Origin: Phycisphaerae bacterium
GTDB taxonomy: Bacteria > Planctomycetota > Phycisphaerae > UBA1845 > Fen-1342
Assembly: GCA_028279405.1 (NCBI GenBank)
Contig: JANQNU010000007.1
Span: 62,001 to 126,000 of the forward strand
DNA: 64,000 nucleotides
Reading direction: 5' to 3'
Shown here: piece after piece, positions 26,988 to 35,437 of the stretch
How the letters are laid out: each line of letters starts with the position of its first letter
Numbering within the stretch: position 1 is the stretch's first letter
The notes under the pieces: generated by a model
Told to the model about the DNA's origin: nothing
The model's database searches: none
What the model saw: the letters and a program-made list of their open reading frames with translations, nothing else
Made by a program: the position numbers and the translations under genes

Positions 26988-28466
26988 ATGAACGATCGCA
27001 TGATGGCGGGTGTCTGCTGTTTGACGTGGGTCTTGATGGTGATGGGGTCGGCCGTGAGCGCCGGGACGCCCAAGAAGGGCGATTGGCCCATGTGGGGCGG
27101 CTCGCCGGATCGCAACATGATCAGCGACGAGAAGGAAGGAATCCCGGCGAAGTGGGACGTCGAGGCGGGGCGCAACCTGCTGTGGAAGGCGCCGCTCGGT
27201 TCGCAGACGTATGGTAATCCGGTGATCGCGGACGGTCGGATCTTCGTTGGAACGAACAACACGGCCGAGCGGCGTCCGGGAATCAAGGGCGATAAAGGCG
27301 TCATCATGTGCTTCGACGAGAAGCGCGGCACATTCCTCTGGCAGGCCACCCACGACAAGTTGCCGACGGGCCGGGTCAATGACTGGCCCGAGCAGGGGAT
27401 CTGCTCGTCGCCGGCGGTGGTTGGCGATCGGCTTTACTATGTCAGCAATCGGTGCGAGTTGGTCTGCGCCGACGTCAAGGGCATGACCGACGGCAACGAC
27501 GGTCCCTACAAGGATGAGAAGTACACGGAGCCGCAGGACGGCGACTTCATCTGGGTTCTCGATATGATCGAGGAACTGGATGCATTCCCGCACAACCTCG
27601 CGACCAGTTCGCCGGTCGTCGTCGGTGATCTGGTGTTCGTCTTGACGTCCAACGGCGTGGACGAAGGACATCTGGTCATGCCAACGCCGGACGCACCGGC
27701 GTTCGTCGCCGTCAACCGCAAGACCGGTGATGTCGTATGGACCCGCAACGACCCCGGGAAGAACACGCTGCACGGGCAATGGTCGAGTCCGAGCTATGCG
27801 GTTATCGATGGTACCCCGCAAGCGATTTTTGCCGGCGGCGACGGTTGGTGCTATTCGTACAAGCCCGAGAACGGCGAACTGCTCTGGAAGTTTGACTTGA
27901 ATCCGAAGAAGAGTCGTTGGGTGCTGGGCGGCCGCGGGACGCGAAACAACATCATTGCGACACCGGTGATCGTCGACAAGTACGTTTACCTTTGTGTCGG
28001 ACAGGATCCCGAGCATGGCGAGGGTCCGGGACATTTCTTTTGCATCGATGCAACGAAACGCGGCGACATTACCTCGAGCGGCAGCGTTTGGCATGTCGGC
28101 GGCGACAACTTCCACCGATCGATGTCCAGTGCGGCAGTCAAGGATGGACTGTGCTACGCTGCCGATCTGAGCGGATTCTTTTATTGCTTCGATGCTAAGA
28201 CAGGCAAGCCGTATTGGAAGCATGATACCTATGCTGCGATCTGGGCATCGCCGACCGTCATCGGCGACTTGGTCATGCTCGGGACGGAAGACGGCGAAGT
28301 CCATGTCTTTCGGCACGGCAAGGAGAAGAAGCTGCTGGCCACCAACGATTTGGGCAGTTCGGTATACACCACGCCGGTTGCGGCGAATGGTGTGCTATAC
28401 ATTACGAGCCGGAACACACTGTTCGCGATCAAGGATGGCGCGAAGCTCGCGCGCGACCCGAGCTGA
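26988..28466 (+). CDS. Secreted PQQ-type beta-propeller protein
   Basis: The 492-residue protein is the second propeller in tandem. It has a signal peptide (~1-25, ending near SAVSAG), then GDWPMWGGSPDRNM, and blades with the W-docking pattern such as FVAVNRKTGDVVWTRND and CYSYKPENGELLWKFD. The C-terminus ends with the blade closing GVLYITSRNTLFAIKDG. AGAGGGA precedes the ATG at 26988. It is probably an exported scaffold or oxidoreductase-like protein. With the preceding gene, 97 bases upstream, it looks like an old tandem duplication, although the two have diverged strongly. Confidence 0.87.
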   Translation: MNDRMMAGVCCLTWVLMVMGSAVSAGTPKKGDWPMWGGSPDRNMISDEKEGIPAKWDVEAGRNLLWKAPLGSQTYGNPVIADGRIFVGTNNTAERRPGIKGDKGVIMCFDEKRGTFLWQATHDKLPTGRVNDWPEQGICSSPAVVGDRLYYVSNRCELVCADVKGMTDGNDGPYKDEKYTEPQDGDFIWVLDMIEELDAFPHNLATSSPVVVGDLVFVLTSNGVDEGHLVMPTPDAPAFVAVNRKTGDVVWTRNDPGKNTLHGQWSSPSYAVIDGTPQAIFAGGDGWCYSYKPENGELLWKFDLNPKKSRWVLGGRGTRNNIIATPVIVDKYVYLCVGQDPEHGEGPGHFFCIDATKRGDITSSGSVWHVGGDNFHRSMSSAAVKDGLCYAADLSGFFYCFDAKTGKPYWKHDTYAAIWASPTVIGDLVMLGTEDGEVHVFRHGKEKKLLATNDLGSSVYTTPVAANGVLYITSRNTLFAIKDGAKLARDPS

Positions 28467-28532
28467 GTCCTCGCTCAACGAGCGTGCGTTGTCCAGCGGG
28501 TATGGGCTATTCCGGAACCGCCCGGTTTTTCG

Positions 28533-29276
28533 TTAGCATGTTCGCCGGCAGCGTCTTATCGCGACCACAGACAGTATGAGCAACGTGACCGTTCCCGGTT
28601 CAGGCACGATCGTGGCTTCAGGCGATTCGTTGCTGAACCCAAACGCGAGGCTTCCGGGGAAGGGGCCATCCCATCCGAGGCGTACGCGGTGGTTCCGCGG
28701 TCCGGCGTAGCGCATGATCCCGAGTCGATGCTCGATCTGAATCGCGCCGCTGGTGCCGCTCACATCGAGATAACCAAAAAGCGTTGAAGATGTCGCGCGG
28801 TCGAAGTGACCATCGAACTGATCCGCCAACGTTCCATTGAAGATCCCGACCGTTGTCGATGCAATCGCCACTACCCGCGACAGCGATTGCGGTTCGGAAC
28901 CCTCTACCACATTGGGATTGAGCGACCAGCGCCGCTCCAGGCCCGTCGGATAGTTGAAGAACAGAAAGTCCTCGATCACGGCATCACCAGTCGCGCGGAT
29001 GTCGAATTCGATGCCATTTAGCGTCGTTCCAAACGCGGGGTTCTCGGTGCTCGGCGTCGGGTTCTCAAACCATAGATAGAGGCGGGTGCGCCCGTCTGGC
29101 GCAGCCGCGGGATTCACAACCGGATCCTGCAACGCTGCTCCCGGCGACAGCGCCGGGCTGTGAATATTGTCGGGGTCGGAAAGCCCGACTTCGGAAAAGT
29201 AGTAGCGGATGTCTGCCGCGTCGGCCGCGTACGGAAACGTCAGGACTAGCAAGACCAAGAGTGAGCGCATCGACAT
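28533..29276 (-). CDS. PEP-CTERM sorted exported protein
   Basis: The 247-residue protein has a signal peptide at its N-terminus and a C-terminal sorting signal, VPEPGTVTLLILSVVAIRRCRR: the PEP motif, a hydrophobic helix and a basic tail. Such proteins are cut and exported by an exosortase and end up in the envelope or extracellular matrix. The middle (~20-215) is beta-rich with no named domain. The start at 29276 is preferred over an in-frame ATG 30 bases upstream because AAAGGAG lies correctly before it. It converges with the PQQ-propeller gene. Confidence 0.85.
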   Translation of the reverse strand: MSMRSLLVLLVLTFPYAADAADIRYYFSEVGLSDPDNIHSPALSPGAALQDPVVNPAAAPDGRTRLYLWFENPTPSTENPAFGTTLNGIEFDIRATGDAVIEDFLFFNYPTGLERRWSLNPNVVEGSEPQSLSRVVAIASTTVGIFNGTLADQFDGHFDRATSSTLFGYLDVSGTSGAIQIEHRLGIMRYAGPRNHRVRLGWDGPFPGSLAFGFSNESPEATIVPEPGTVTLLILSVVAIRRCRRTC

Positions 29277-29395
29277 CTTCGGCTCCTTTGTTTTGCGTGA
29301 TTGCACTGGTTACCACCCGGTCCCCTTCGCCCCCTTATGTTAGCCGATCCGATCGGGCCCGACCTCTCCCTTTCGCGGAGGCCGTTCTCCAACCA

Positions 29396-31015
29396 CTATC
29401 GCTGGCTCGAGCCGGTGCCGCTTCGGTGAAGATAGAGATCAGGAAATGTGCTGGACAGGGGTCGTTCCGCTCCCGGCAGGTCGAGCACCTGTGGCAGCGT
29501 GGAGTGGCCGCTGCAAATCACGGCTTGCGCTCCGAACCGGTCGGTAACGGTTCGGAGCTGATCGTCGGACAGGTATCCGACCAGTAAGAACAGGCACGGG
29601 CGCGGCCGCAGCGCGTAAGCGATCATCAGACATCGGCTGGTCGGCGCCTCGATGATCACCGGGACGTCGGCGCCGAGATCGTCGAGCGCGGTTTCGATAT
29701 CGCGCATGGCCGTTGCCGTATCAATGCCGCTACCGCGGATGTGGCGCGCCAGCACGACGTCAACGCCGACCATCCCGAGAAGCGCGAAAACACACAGCGT
29801 GGGCACGATGCGCCGAGCGACACTGCTGGAAACCGCGCGCCCAAGCCCCACAACCGCGGCGGCGAGCACGGCCGGCAGGAAGAACATCGCGTACCGGGCT
29901 TGGTTGACATGGAGGAACGCAACGACCCAATAGAGCGAGAACAGGACCACCGCGCCGAGCAGCAGACGCTTACCCCCTCGATCACGAGCCGTTAGGTGGG
30001 CCAATCCAATTGCGAATAGCACCGTGAGTTGAACCGGTAGGTAGAAGACCGCTTGTCGCGACGTGGGGGCCTGGACTACAAACGCTGCGCGTATTTTTCT
30101 CCAGAGAAGCTCGGCAGTCACTGGGTGTGGCTCGACGCGATGGAACCATTCCATGTTGCTCATGCCAGGTACGCTGTTCACGATGATGGCACGCAGTCCA
30201 GGCTGAAATGACTCGGGTAACCAACTCAGCTTGTTCGTGTACACATAGGCTGCTGCCGTGAGGCCGATGAGTGCGTAGAGGATGATTGCCGGCCTGCGCG
30301 CCCGACACTCCCACAATGCGACGAGTGGGAATCCGATCGCGACGATGAGATAGATCGGATTGCAGAGTATCGCGACGGTCGCGATGGCCGAGAACAATAC
30401 GTAGCGCCGCAGGCTACTTCGGGTCGTAACGAGGCCGTACGTCAGGAGAGCCGAAATCAGACCGAACGCACTCTCCTGAAGCGTATTGGCGGATTGCCAG
30501 AAGGAAATCGGCATGAGGAGATACGCGGCAAACGACAGCGCCCCCCAACCGTCGCCGACGAATCGCCGAACTGTGGCTAACACCAGGCCGGCGGCGCCGA
30601 GTGTGGAGAGCCAGTTCAGCAATAGCCACCCGTTGTGGGCGCCGAAGACGGTCGCCAACGGTTTGACGGCGTGGAGCACCAGCGTGTTGTGGGCGAAGAA
30701 TCGCAGGACCGGGCTGTCAGGGTCGCGCAACAGGGGGGCGGGAAAATGCGTCGTGGAGATCGGCGGCCCCCCGCGAACCAGGGTCTCGACGTCGGCAAGA
30801 TACCAGAACTGATCGCTCCCCCGCGGACCGGCGTTACTCCACCACAACAACAGCCCGTGAGCGATCACGGCCAGAACACAAATCGCATATATGCCCCGGC
30901 GCGGACCCTCCATCAGAGCAGGTTTTGCAGGCGCAGAAGCCAATTCGGAATTCCACCTGGCGCAGCGACCATCCATCACGGATCGATTGGTATCAGCGTT
31001 GGGCGCTGACGTCAC
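29396..31015 (-). CDS. Polytopic membrane protein, GT39/ArnT-like glycosyltransferase fold
   Basis: The 539-residue protein has about ten to twelve membrane helices and a soluble C-terminal part (~440-539). After the first helix the periplasmic loop contains RGSDQFWYLADVETLVRGG, which resembles the acidic D/E loop of polyprenyl-phosphate-dependent mannosyl- or arabinosyltransferases (GT-C fold). The C-terminal region (DVPVIIEAPTSRCLMIAYALRP) looks like the small alpha/beta domain that often ends such proteins. It would add a sugar from a lipid carrier to an envelope acceptor. No other glycan gene is next to it. It is transcribed divergently from the MerR-type regulator, which could control it. 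Confidence 0.65.
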   Translation of the reverse strand: MTSAPNADTNRSVMDGRCARWNSELASAPAKPALMEGPRRGIYAICVLAVIAHGLLLWWSNAGPRGSDQFWYLADVETLVRGGPPISTTHFPAPLLRDPDSPVLRFFAHNTLVLHAVKPLATVFGAHNGWLLLNWLSTLGAAGLVLATVRRFVGDGWGALSFAAYLLMPISFWQSANTLQESAFGLISALLTYGLVTTRSSLRRYVLFSAIATVAILCNPIYLIVAIGFPLVALWECRARRPAIILYALIGLTAAAYVYTNKLSWLPESFQPGLRAIIVNSVPGMSNMEWFHRVEPHPVTAELLWRKIRAAFVVQAPTSRQAVFYLPVQLTVLFAIGLAHLTARDRGGKRLLLGAVVLFSLYWVVAFLHVNQARYAMFFLPAVLAAAVVGLGRAVSSSVARRIVPTLCVFALLGMVGVDVVLARHIRGSGIDTATAMRDIETALDDLGADVPVIIEAPTSRCLMIAYALRPRPCLFLLVGYLSDDQLRTVTDRFGAQAVICSGHSTLPQVLDLPGAERPLSSTFPDLYLHRSGTGSSQR

Positions 31016-31124
31016 TCGATCCTACTCGCTTCCCTGATGAGACGCGAGCATGGCAATGTACGGGAGCGTGCACGGCCGGGACACAAATCTCCAGAGAACC
31101 GCAGTCCGAAGGGCTGTTCAACGG

Positions 31125-31153
31125 TAGCCAACCATTGGGACCAATTGTATACT
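31125..31153 (+). promoter_or_regulatory. Probable promoter of the MerR/B12-domain regulator
   Basis: TAGCCA (31125-31130) and TATACT (31148-31153) are 17 bases apart. The -10 is good and the -35 weak. The leader to the ATG at 31291 would be about 130 bases and contains the tandem 9-mer at 31184. Confidence 0.45.
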
Positions 31154-31183
31154 TCGTTCGCGACTCTGACCGATTTTCGAACC

Positions 31184-31201
31184 AAAGCGGTCAAAGCGGT
31201 C
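31184..31201. repeat. Tandem direct repeat, two copies of AAAGCGGTC
   Basis: Two perfect head-to-tail copies of a 9-mer (31184-31192 and 31193-31201) lie about 35 bases after the -10 box and 90 bases before the regulator gene, and are followed by a further CA. CarH/MerR-like regulators commonly bind repeats near their own promoter, so this is a candidate operator. Confidence 0.5.
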
Positions 31202-31290
31202 ATCTCGCGGGGAGGATCGGTGCTTCGCAGCGGTCGAGGGACGAAGCAGCAGCATTTAGCATCTACTGGTAGGCAGGAGTTTCCGGCTCG

Positions 31291-32139
31291 ATGAAACCGG
31301 TGTTAACGCCGAGGGAGCTGGCAGAAGCGATCGGGGTGAGCGAGTCGTCGTTGAAGCGCTGGGCCAACGACGGCTTGATCGACGTGTCGCGAACGGAAGG
31401 GGGGCATCGTCGAATTCAGATCACCGAAGCGATTCGCTTTATTCGAACCATCCGTGCGCCGCTCGCGCGCCCGGAGATGTTGGGGCTCGACGAGATCCGA
31501 CCCGGCCAATGGCTGCTCGAGGATCCGCACGAGGAGCTGACAGCAGCCTTGCTGAACGGTTTTGCCCGGGAAGCACGCGGTTTGATCCTTTCGCTTTATC
31601 TGTCCGGTCGGTCGGTTGGCGAGATCGCAGACGGCGCGGTGCGTCTGGCCATGAAGCGGGTTGGGGATATCTGGCGCGATGACCCGCGTGACGCGTACAT
31701 CGAGCACCGTGCGACAGACATTGTCGTGGCGGCGATTCAGCGGCTGCGGTTGCTTGTCGAACCGACCGCGCCGGTTTTCGTCGCGGTCGGCGGCGCGGTT
31801 CCGGGTGACCCCTACATTCTGCCTTCACTGCTGGCCACGACGGCGTTGGCAGCTGAAGGAATCGACACTGTGAATTTGGGTCCGAACACCCCCTTTGAGG
31901 CAATGCAGCAGGCGGCAACAGACCTCGCGCCGAGACTGGTGTGGATTAGCGCCAGCGTCGTGACACCCAAGCCGGAGATCGAGACAGCGCTCGTTTCGCT
32001 CGCCGAGGCGCTGTCGGAGACCGACCTGGTGATGATCGGCGGCCGGGCGCTTCCCGAACTCGACCTGGGCGGGCAATCGGTTCTGCAGCCGGGCGCGACC
32101 ATCCAGGATCTTGTCGCAGCGGCAACGGCCCTCAAATAG
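31291..32139 (+). CDS. MerR-family regulator with cobalamin-binding-like domain (CarH-like, His ligand missing)
   Basis: The 282-residue protein has an N-terminal MerR-type winged helix (residues ~6-42, TPRELAEAIGVSESSLKRWA), a four-helix cap domain (~75-155) and a B12-binding-like Rossmann domain (~160-282). The cap keeps the CarH motif W-x9-E-H (Trp128, Glu138, His139). In the Rossmann domain the ligand motif (E/D)xHxxG is replaced by Asp173-Pro-Tyr-Ile-Leu-Pro178, so the lower axial His is Tyr and the Gly is Pro. CarH proteins are light-sensing repressors that use adenosylcobalamin; here cobalamin may bind without the His or not at all. It is divergent from the GT39-like gene. Confidence 0.85.
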   Translation: MKPVLTPRELAEAIGVSESSLKRWANDGLIDVSRTEGGHRRIQITEAIRFIRTIRAPLARPEMLGLDEIRPGQWLLEDPHEELTAALLNGFAREARGLILSLYLSGRSVGEIADGAVRLAMKRVGDIWRDDPRDAYIEHRATDIVVAAIQRLRLLVEPTAPVFVAVGGAVPGDPYILPSLLATTALAAEGIDTVNLGPNTPFEAMQQAATDLAPRLVWISASVVTPKPEIETALVSLAEALSETDLVMIGGRALPELDLGGQSVLQPGATIQDLVAAATALK

Positions 32140-32169
32140 CGCCGTCTACCGCATCCGGAAGTTCCCACC

Positions 32170-34422
32170 TCAACGTCCATGGCTCGCGCCAGCGCTTTCC
32201 TCCATCGGCCGCGGTTTGGGCGATGGCGGTTTCTCGAGCAGATTCTCCATGATGTAGCGCAGCCGCAGGCGGTGGTAGTGTTCGGCGTTTCGTCGAATGC
32301 CGTGCCGATTTCCAGGATACACCATCAGGTCGAACGGTTTGTTGGCGGCTTGTAGTGCGTTCATGAACTCGACGATGTTTTGAAAGTGCACGTTCTCGTC
32401 GATCAATCCGTGGATCAGCAGCAGCTTGCCGTGAAGGTCGGCGGCCGCTTCTACCGCGGACGAGATGCGATATCCTCCCGCGTTGTTCGCGGGCTTGCGC
32501 ATGTATCGTTCGGTGTAGATCGAGTCGTAGTTGTGCCAGTCGGTTACGGCGCCGCCAGCGATACCGACCTTAAACACCGTGCTGTGCGTGAGCGCGTAGC
32601 TGGTCAGGTAGCCGCCGTATGAGAAGCCCCAGAGACCGATCCGCTCGGGGTCGGCCCAGCCTTGTTCAACGAGCCAACGGATTCCGTCTTCGAGGTCGCG
32701 TAGCTCGGTTACGCCCAACTGTTCGTACGCTTCCCAGGCTGACACGACCCCTTCGCCGCTAGCGCTTCGCGGATCGAGAATCCAGACGATGAATCCCTGC
32801 TGGGCCAGGTATTGGTACAACAGATAGTCGAAGCGGCTGTTGTAGCGATTATGGACGGCGGGGCTCTGAGGTCCGCCGTACACGTAACTCCAAACAGGGT
32901 AGCGTTGCGCCGAGTTGAAGTTTGGGGGCTTGATGACCATCGCGTTCAGCAGTCGTCCGTCGCGGGCCGGGACGCGGAGGAATTGCGGACGAACGAATCC
33001 ATACTCCTGGTGCGTCGTGACCGGATTGTCACTGATCGTCCGCACCACGGTGCCATCGGCGCGGTGTAGTGCGACGCGGGCCGGCGTGTATGCGTTGCTG
33101 AACGTATCGAGGAAGTAGGTGAATCCGGTCGAGAAGCGGACGCGGTGTGAGAATCCCGGGGGTGTCAGGCGGACGATCGGGCCCCCATCCAACGCGACAC
33201 GGTACGCGTGCACCTCGATCGGTGTTTCCTTGGTGCCGGAGAAGTAGACCCAGCCGGTCGTCTCGTCGATACCGTGCAGCGCTCGGACCTCCCATTCACC
33301 CACGGTCAGGCGGCGAATGAGCGTGCCGTCCGCGCGGTAGTGATAGAGGTGCCGCCACCCGTCGCGCTCGCTTTGCCAGAGGAACGTGCCGTCCTCGAGC
33401 CAGTGCGGCGCACCGAGCGCGTTGACCCAGGCGCGCGACGTCTCGCGAAACAGGGTCCGCGCCCGTCCGGTTCGCGGATCGGCCTCGTTGAGGTCAAGCC
33501 AGGTCTGTTCCCGGTTCTGAACCTGATAGACGAGTTTTCCGGCGGGAGACCAGTCGACGTTGACAATCAGGATCTCGTCGCTGTCCTTGTACTTCGACAG
33601 GTCGACCCAGACGGTCTCGGGGTCGCGCCCGTCGGGTCGTACGCAGCCCAGGCGCACCGTCGGATTGGGATCTCCGGGTTTGGGGTAGTGGAGCGTCTCG
33701 ACCGCAGGGTGTGACGTCACTTGATCGAGGATCGTGAACTCCGGCACCGCGTGTTCGTCGATCTGGAGGTACGCGATCCACGCGTCGTCATCGCGCCACC
33801 AATAGCCGCGCCAGCGGCCACGTCCGTAGACCTCTTCCTGGTAGACCCAATCGAGAATGCCGTTGAGCAGATGCTCGCTGCCATCGTGCGTCAGTCGGCG
33901 GACTTCGCGGTCCGCGACGTCTACCGTGTACAGGTCGTTGTCCTCAACGAAGGAGAGATACTTCGTGCTCGGGCTCAACAGTAGCTCGCGGCGGTCGGAC
34001 TGCGCTTCCGTGATTCGGCGGACCGTTCCCGCGTCAATCCGATACAGGTAGGCCCGGTCATCATGGCGCATCAGGATGGTCGCGCGGTCGTCGGAAAATG
34101 TGCCGGGTCGGCGCGACATTGTCTCCGCATCGTCGTCGTCGAAGTCGGGATGCTCGCGAAGCGCGGATTCCAGTGCCTCGCGATCGATGGGCGAAGTGCG
34201 TTCGCTCGTTTCGGCGTCGATGCGCGTTGGTAGGTTGTCGACTCTGCGCATGTAGTGTCGGTCGTCGATCCAGCGGAGCCCGGTCGCGTATTCGCCGCTG
34301 AAGTCGAGCCGGTTCTCGCCGAGGATCAGATCGAGCGTGAGTGGTTTGGACTCCGAGTCCTCCGCGGTCGCCAGAGGCAAAGTCACGATGAACACGACCA
34401 GCAAAGCAGGCAATCTTGGCAT
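32170..34422 (-). CDS. Dipeptidyl-peptidase IV-type serine peptidase (S9)
   Basis: The 750-residue protein has a signal peptide (~1-20), an N-terminal beta-propeller typical of DPP IV (~25-470) and a C-terminal alpha/beta-hydrolase domain. The catalytic triad is visible: Ser ~600 in GFSYGGY, Asp ~675 in GLIDENVHF and His ~707 in GNRHGI. Such exported enzymes remove dipeptides from peptide N-termini in the periplasm during protein use. The N-terminal domain contains the EEVYGR-like Glu pair (YQEEVYGRGRW) that recognises the substrate N-terminus in DPP IV. It converges with the MerR-type gene. Confidence 0.92.
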   Translation of the reverse strand: MPRLPALLVVFIVTLPLATAEDSESKPLTLDLILGENRLDFSGEYATGLRWIDDRHYMRRVDNLPTRIDAETSERTSPIDREALESALREHPDFDDDDAETMSRRPGTFSDDRATILMRHDDRAYLYRIDAGTVRRITEAQSDRRELLLSPSTKYLSFVEDNDLYTVDVADREVRRLTHDGSEHLLNGILDWVYQEEVYGRGRWRGYWWRDDDAWIAYLQIDEHAVPEFTILDQVTSHPAVETLHYPKPGDPNPTVRLGCVRPDGRDPETVWVDLSKYKDSDEILIVNVDWSPAGKLVYQVQNREQTWLDLNEADPRTGRARTLFRETSRAWVNALGAPHWLEDGTFLWQSERDGWRHLYHYRADGTLIRRLTVGEWEVRALHGIDETTGWVYFSGTKETPIEVHAYRVALDGGPIVRLTPPGFSHRVRFSTGFTYFLDTFSNAYTPARVALHRADGTVVRTISDNPVTTHQEYGFVRPQFLRVPARDGRLLNAMVIKPPNFNSAQRYPVWSYVYGGPQSPAVHNRYNSRFDYLLYQYLAQQGFIVWILDPRSASGEGVVSAWEAYEQLGVTELRDLEDGIRWLVEQGWADPERIGLWGFSYGGYLTSYALTHSTVFKVGIAGGAVTDWHNYDSIYTERYMRKPANNAGGYRISSAVEAAADLHGKLLLIHGLIDENVHFQNIVEFMNALQAANKPFDLMVYPGNRHGIRRNAEHYHRLRLRYIMENLLEKPPSPKPRPMEESAGASHGR

Positions 34423-34595
34423 GGCGCTCCCTCATTCTGCGAGCGGTCCGCGACGTACGGCCCGTGTCGTTCATCATAAGGATCAGACGTGGCTTCGATC
34501 CAGGCGAGGCTTGCCTCGTCAGCGTGGCGTCCGGCCGCGATACAGCGATCGGAAGGGAACCCAACGTACGAACGGAACAGTAAATCTAGAAAAGC

Positions 34596-34623
34596 TTGAC
34601 TTTCCATCTTCTTCGCATATACT
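34596..34623 (+). promoter_or_regulatory. Strong sigma-70 promoter of the small HTH gene
   Basis: TTGACT (34596-34601) and TATACT (34618-34623) are 16 bases apart, both close to consensus, in an otherwise AT-rich patch. Transcription would start near 34630 and give a leader of about 57 bases. Confidence 0.75.
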
Positions 34624-34686
34624 AACCATGCAGTATCCGGTGGTTTTTTGGGGATGTTTGTTTTGACCCAATGGGAGGTAGTGACG

Positions 34687-34983
34687 ATGGCCAAGATTCA
34701 GCAGGAGCTCATGACGCCGGACGAGGCGGCGCGGTGGTTTCGTCGTTCGATTTCCTGGCTTCGCAAGCAGAAGGATCTGTTGCGGTTTGGCACGGACCGG
34801 GCGCAGCCGTTGTTTCACGTGGACGTCTGTCGGGCGTATGTGCTGGGGAAGCTATCGGGATTGACGTCTGAGGAATTGCGGCAGGTGCAGATTCAGGCGT
34901 TGGCGGTCGAGTGTCGTCTCTCGGCGGCGGATGAGTTGGCGGGTGACGTTTCGGGGGAGGTGCCTCGTATGGCGACGGCGTGA
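34687..34983 (+). CDS. Small helix-turn-helix (excisionase/MerR-like) protein
   Basis: The 98-residue protein has one recognisable element, a winged-helix of the HTH_17/excisionase kind: LMTPDEAARWFRRSISWLRK (~8-27), then a wing and FHVDVCRAYVLGKL. The rest is helical and unassigned. GGGAGG at about 34673-34679 supports the ATG at 34687. The near-consensus promoter suggests high expression, unusual for a lone regulator. There is no integrase or phage gene nearby, so it is more likely a chromosomal regulator than a phage excisionase. Its 3' end almost touches the convergent Mpo1-like gene. Confidence 0.7.
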   Translation: MAKIQQELMTPDEAARWFRRSISWLRKQKDLLRFGTDRAQPLFHVDVCRAYVLGKLSGLTSEELRQVQIQALAVECRLSAADELAGDVSGEVPRMATA

Positions 34984-34987
34984 CGGG

Positions 34988-35320
34988 TCAGGTTCGTTGG
35001 CGGCTGGGTCGGTTGGCGTAGCGCTGTGAGATTGCGTTGTATGGCAGGCCCAGAAGGCGTTTGACGACGATGATTTCGCCCATGTCGTTGCCTTCGTGGA
35101 GATGTCCACACCATTGCAGGAAGTATCCGGAGACGAAGAGTAGCACGGGGTGCCACCAGCGCTCCCACGGCGGGGGATCTTGGAGGAGTTGGTAGAGTCC
35201 GAGGATGACGCCGACGATCGTCAGCGGGATCCCGATCATGTGGAGCCAAAAGGAGACCGGGCTGCGGTGTCGCGCCAGCCAGTCGTCGATCCAGCGAAGG
35301 ATGCCTTTGGCCTTGGTCAT
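34988..35320 (-). CDS. Mpo1/DUF962-like small membrane protein
   Basis: The 110-residue protein matches the DUF962 (YGL010w/Mpo1-like) pattern: FWLHMIGIPLTIVGVILG, then HPVLLFVSGYFLQWCGHLHEGND. The His residues and GHLHEGND agree with the metal-binding core of yeast Mpo1, an iron-dependent dioxygenase of fatty-acid alpha-oxidation. Two or three membrane helices are visible. The frame extends upstream to 35434, but the ATG at 35320 gives the normal family length and avoids crowding the divergent gene at 35438. The function in bacteria is not established. Confidence 0.7.
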   Translation of the reverse strand: MTKAKGILRWIDDWLARHRSPVSFWLHMIGIPLTIVGVILGLYQLLQDPPPWERWWHPVLLFVSGYFLQWCGHLHEGNDMGEIIVVKRLLGLPYNAISQRYANRPSRQRT

Positions 35321-35437
35321 ACTTCGTAAAATGATAGGCACGTCCGATCGAACGGCAAGGCCGATAGCGGCATCGCGCAAAAAACGCGGGGTCAAGCCGG
35401 GCCCACGGACTCGCCGATAGCGCACCGGGAGCATCCG

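Noticed and set aside
26514-28316. 600-codon open frame on the minus strand
   Set aside because: Antisense to the second PQQ propeller, which has a signal peptide and ribosome-binding site. The shadow has none and is rich in Arg/Asp/His.
34811-34826. Second parS-like sequence, TGTTTCACGTGGACGT
   Set aside because: The left eleven bases match parS but the right half fails at 4 of 5 positions (12/16 in all), so it is not palindromic and is likely a coding coincidence in the small HTH gene.
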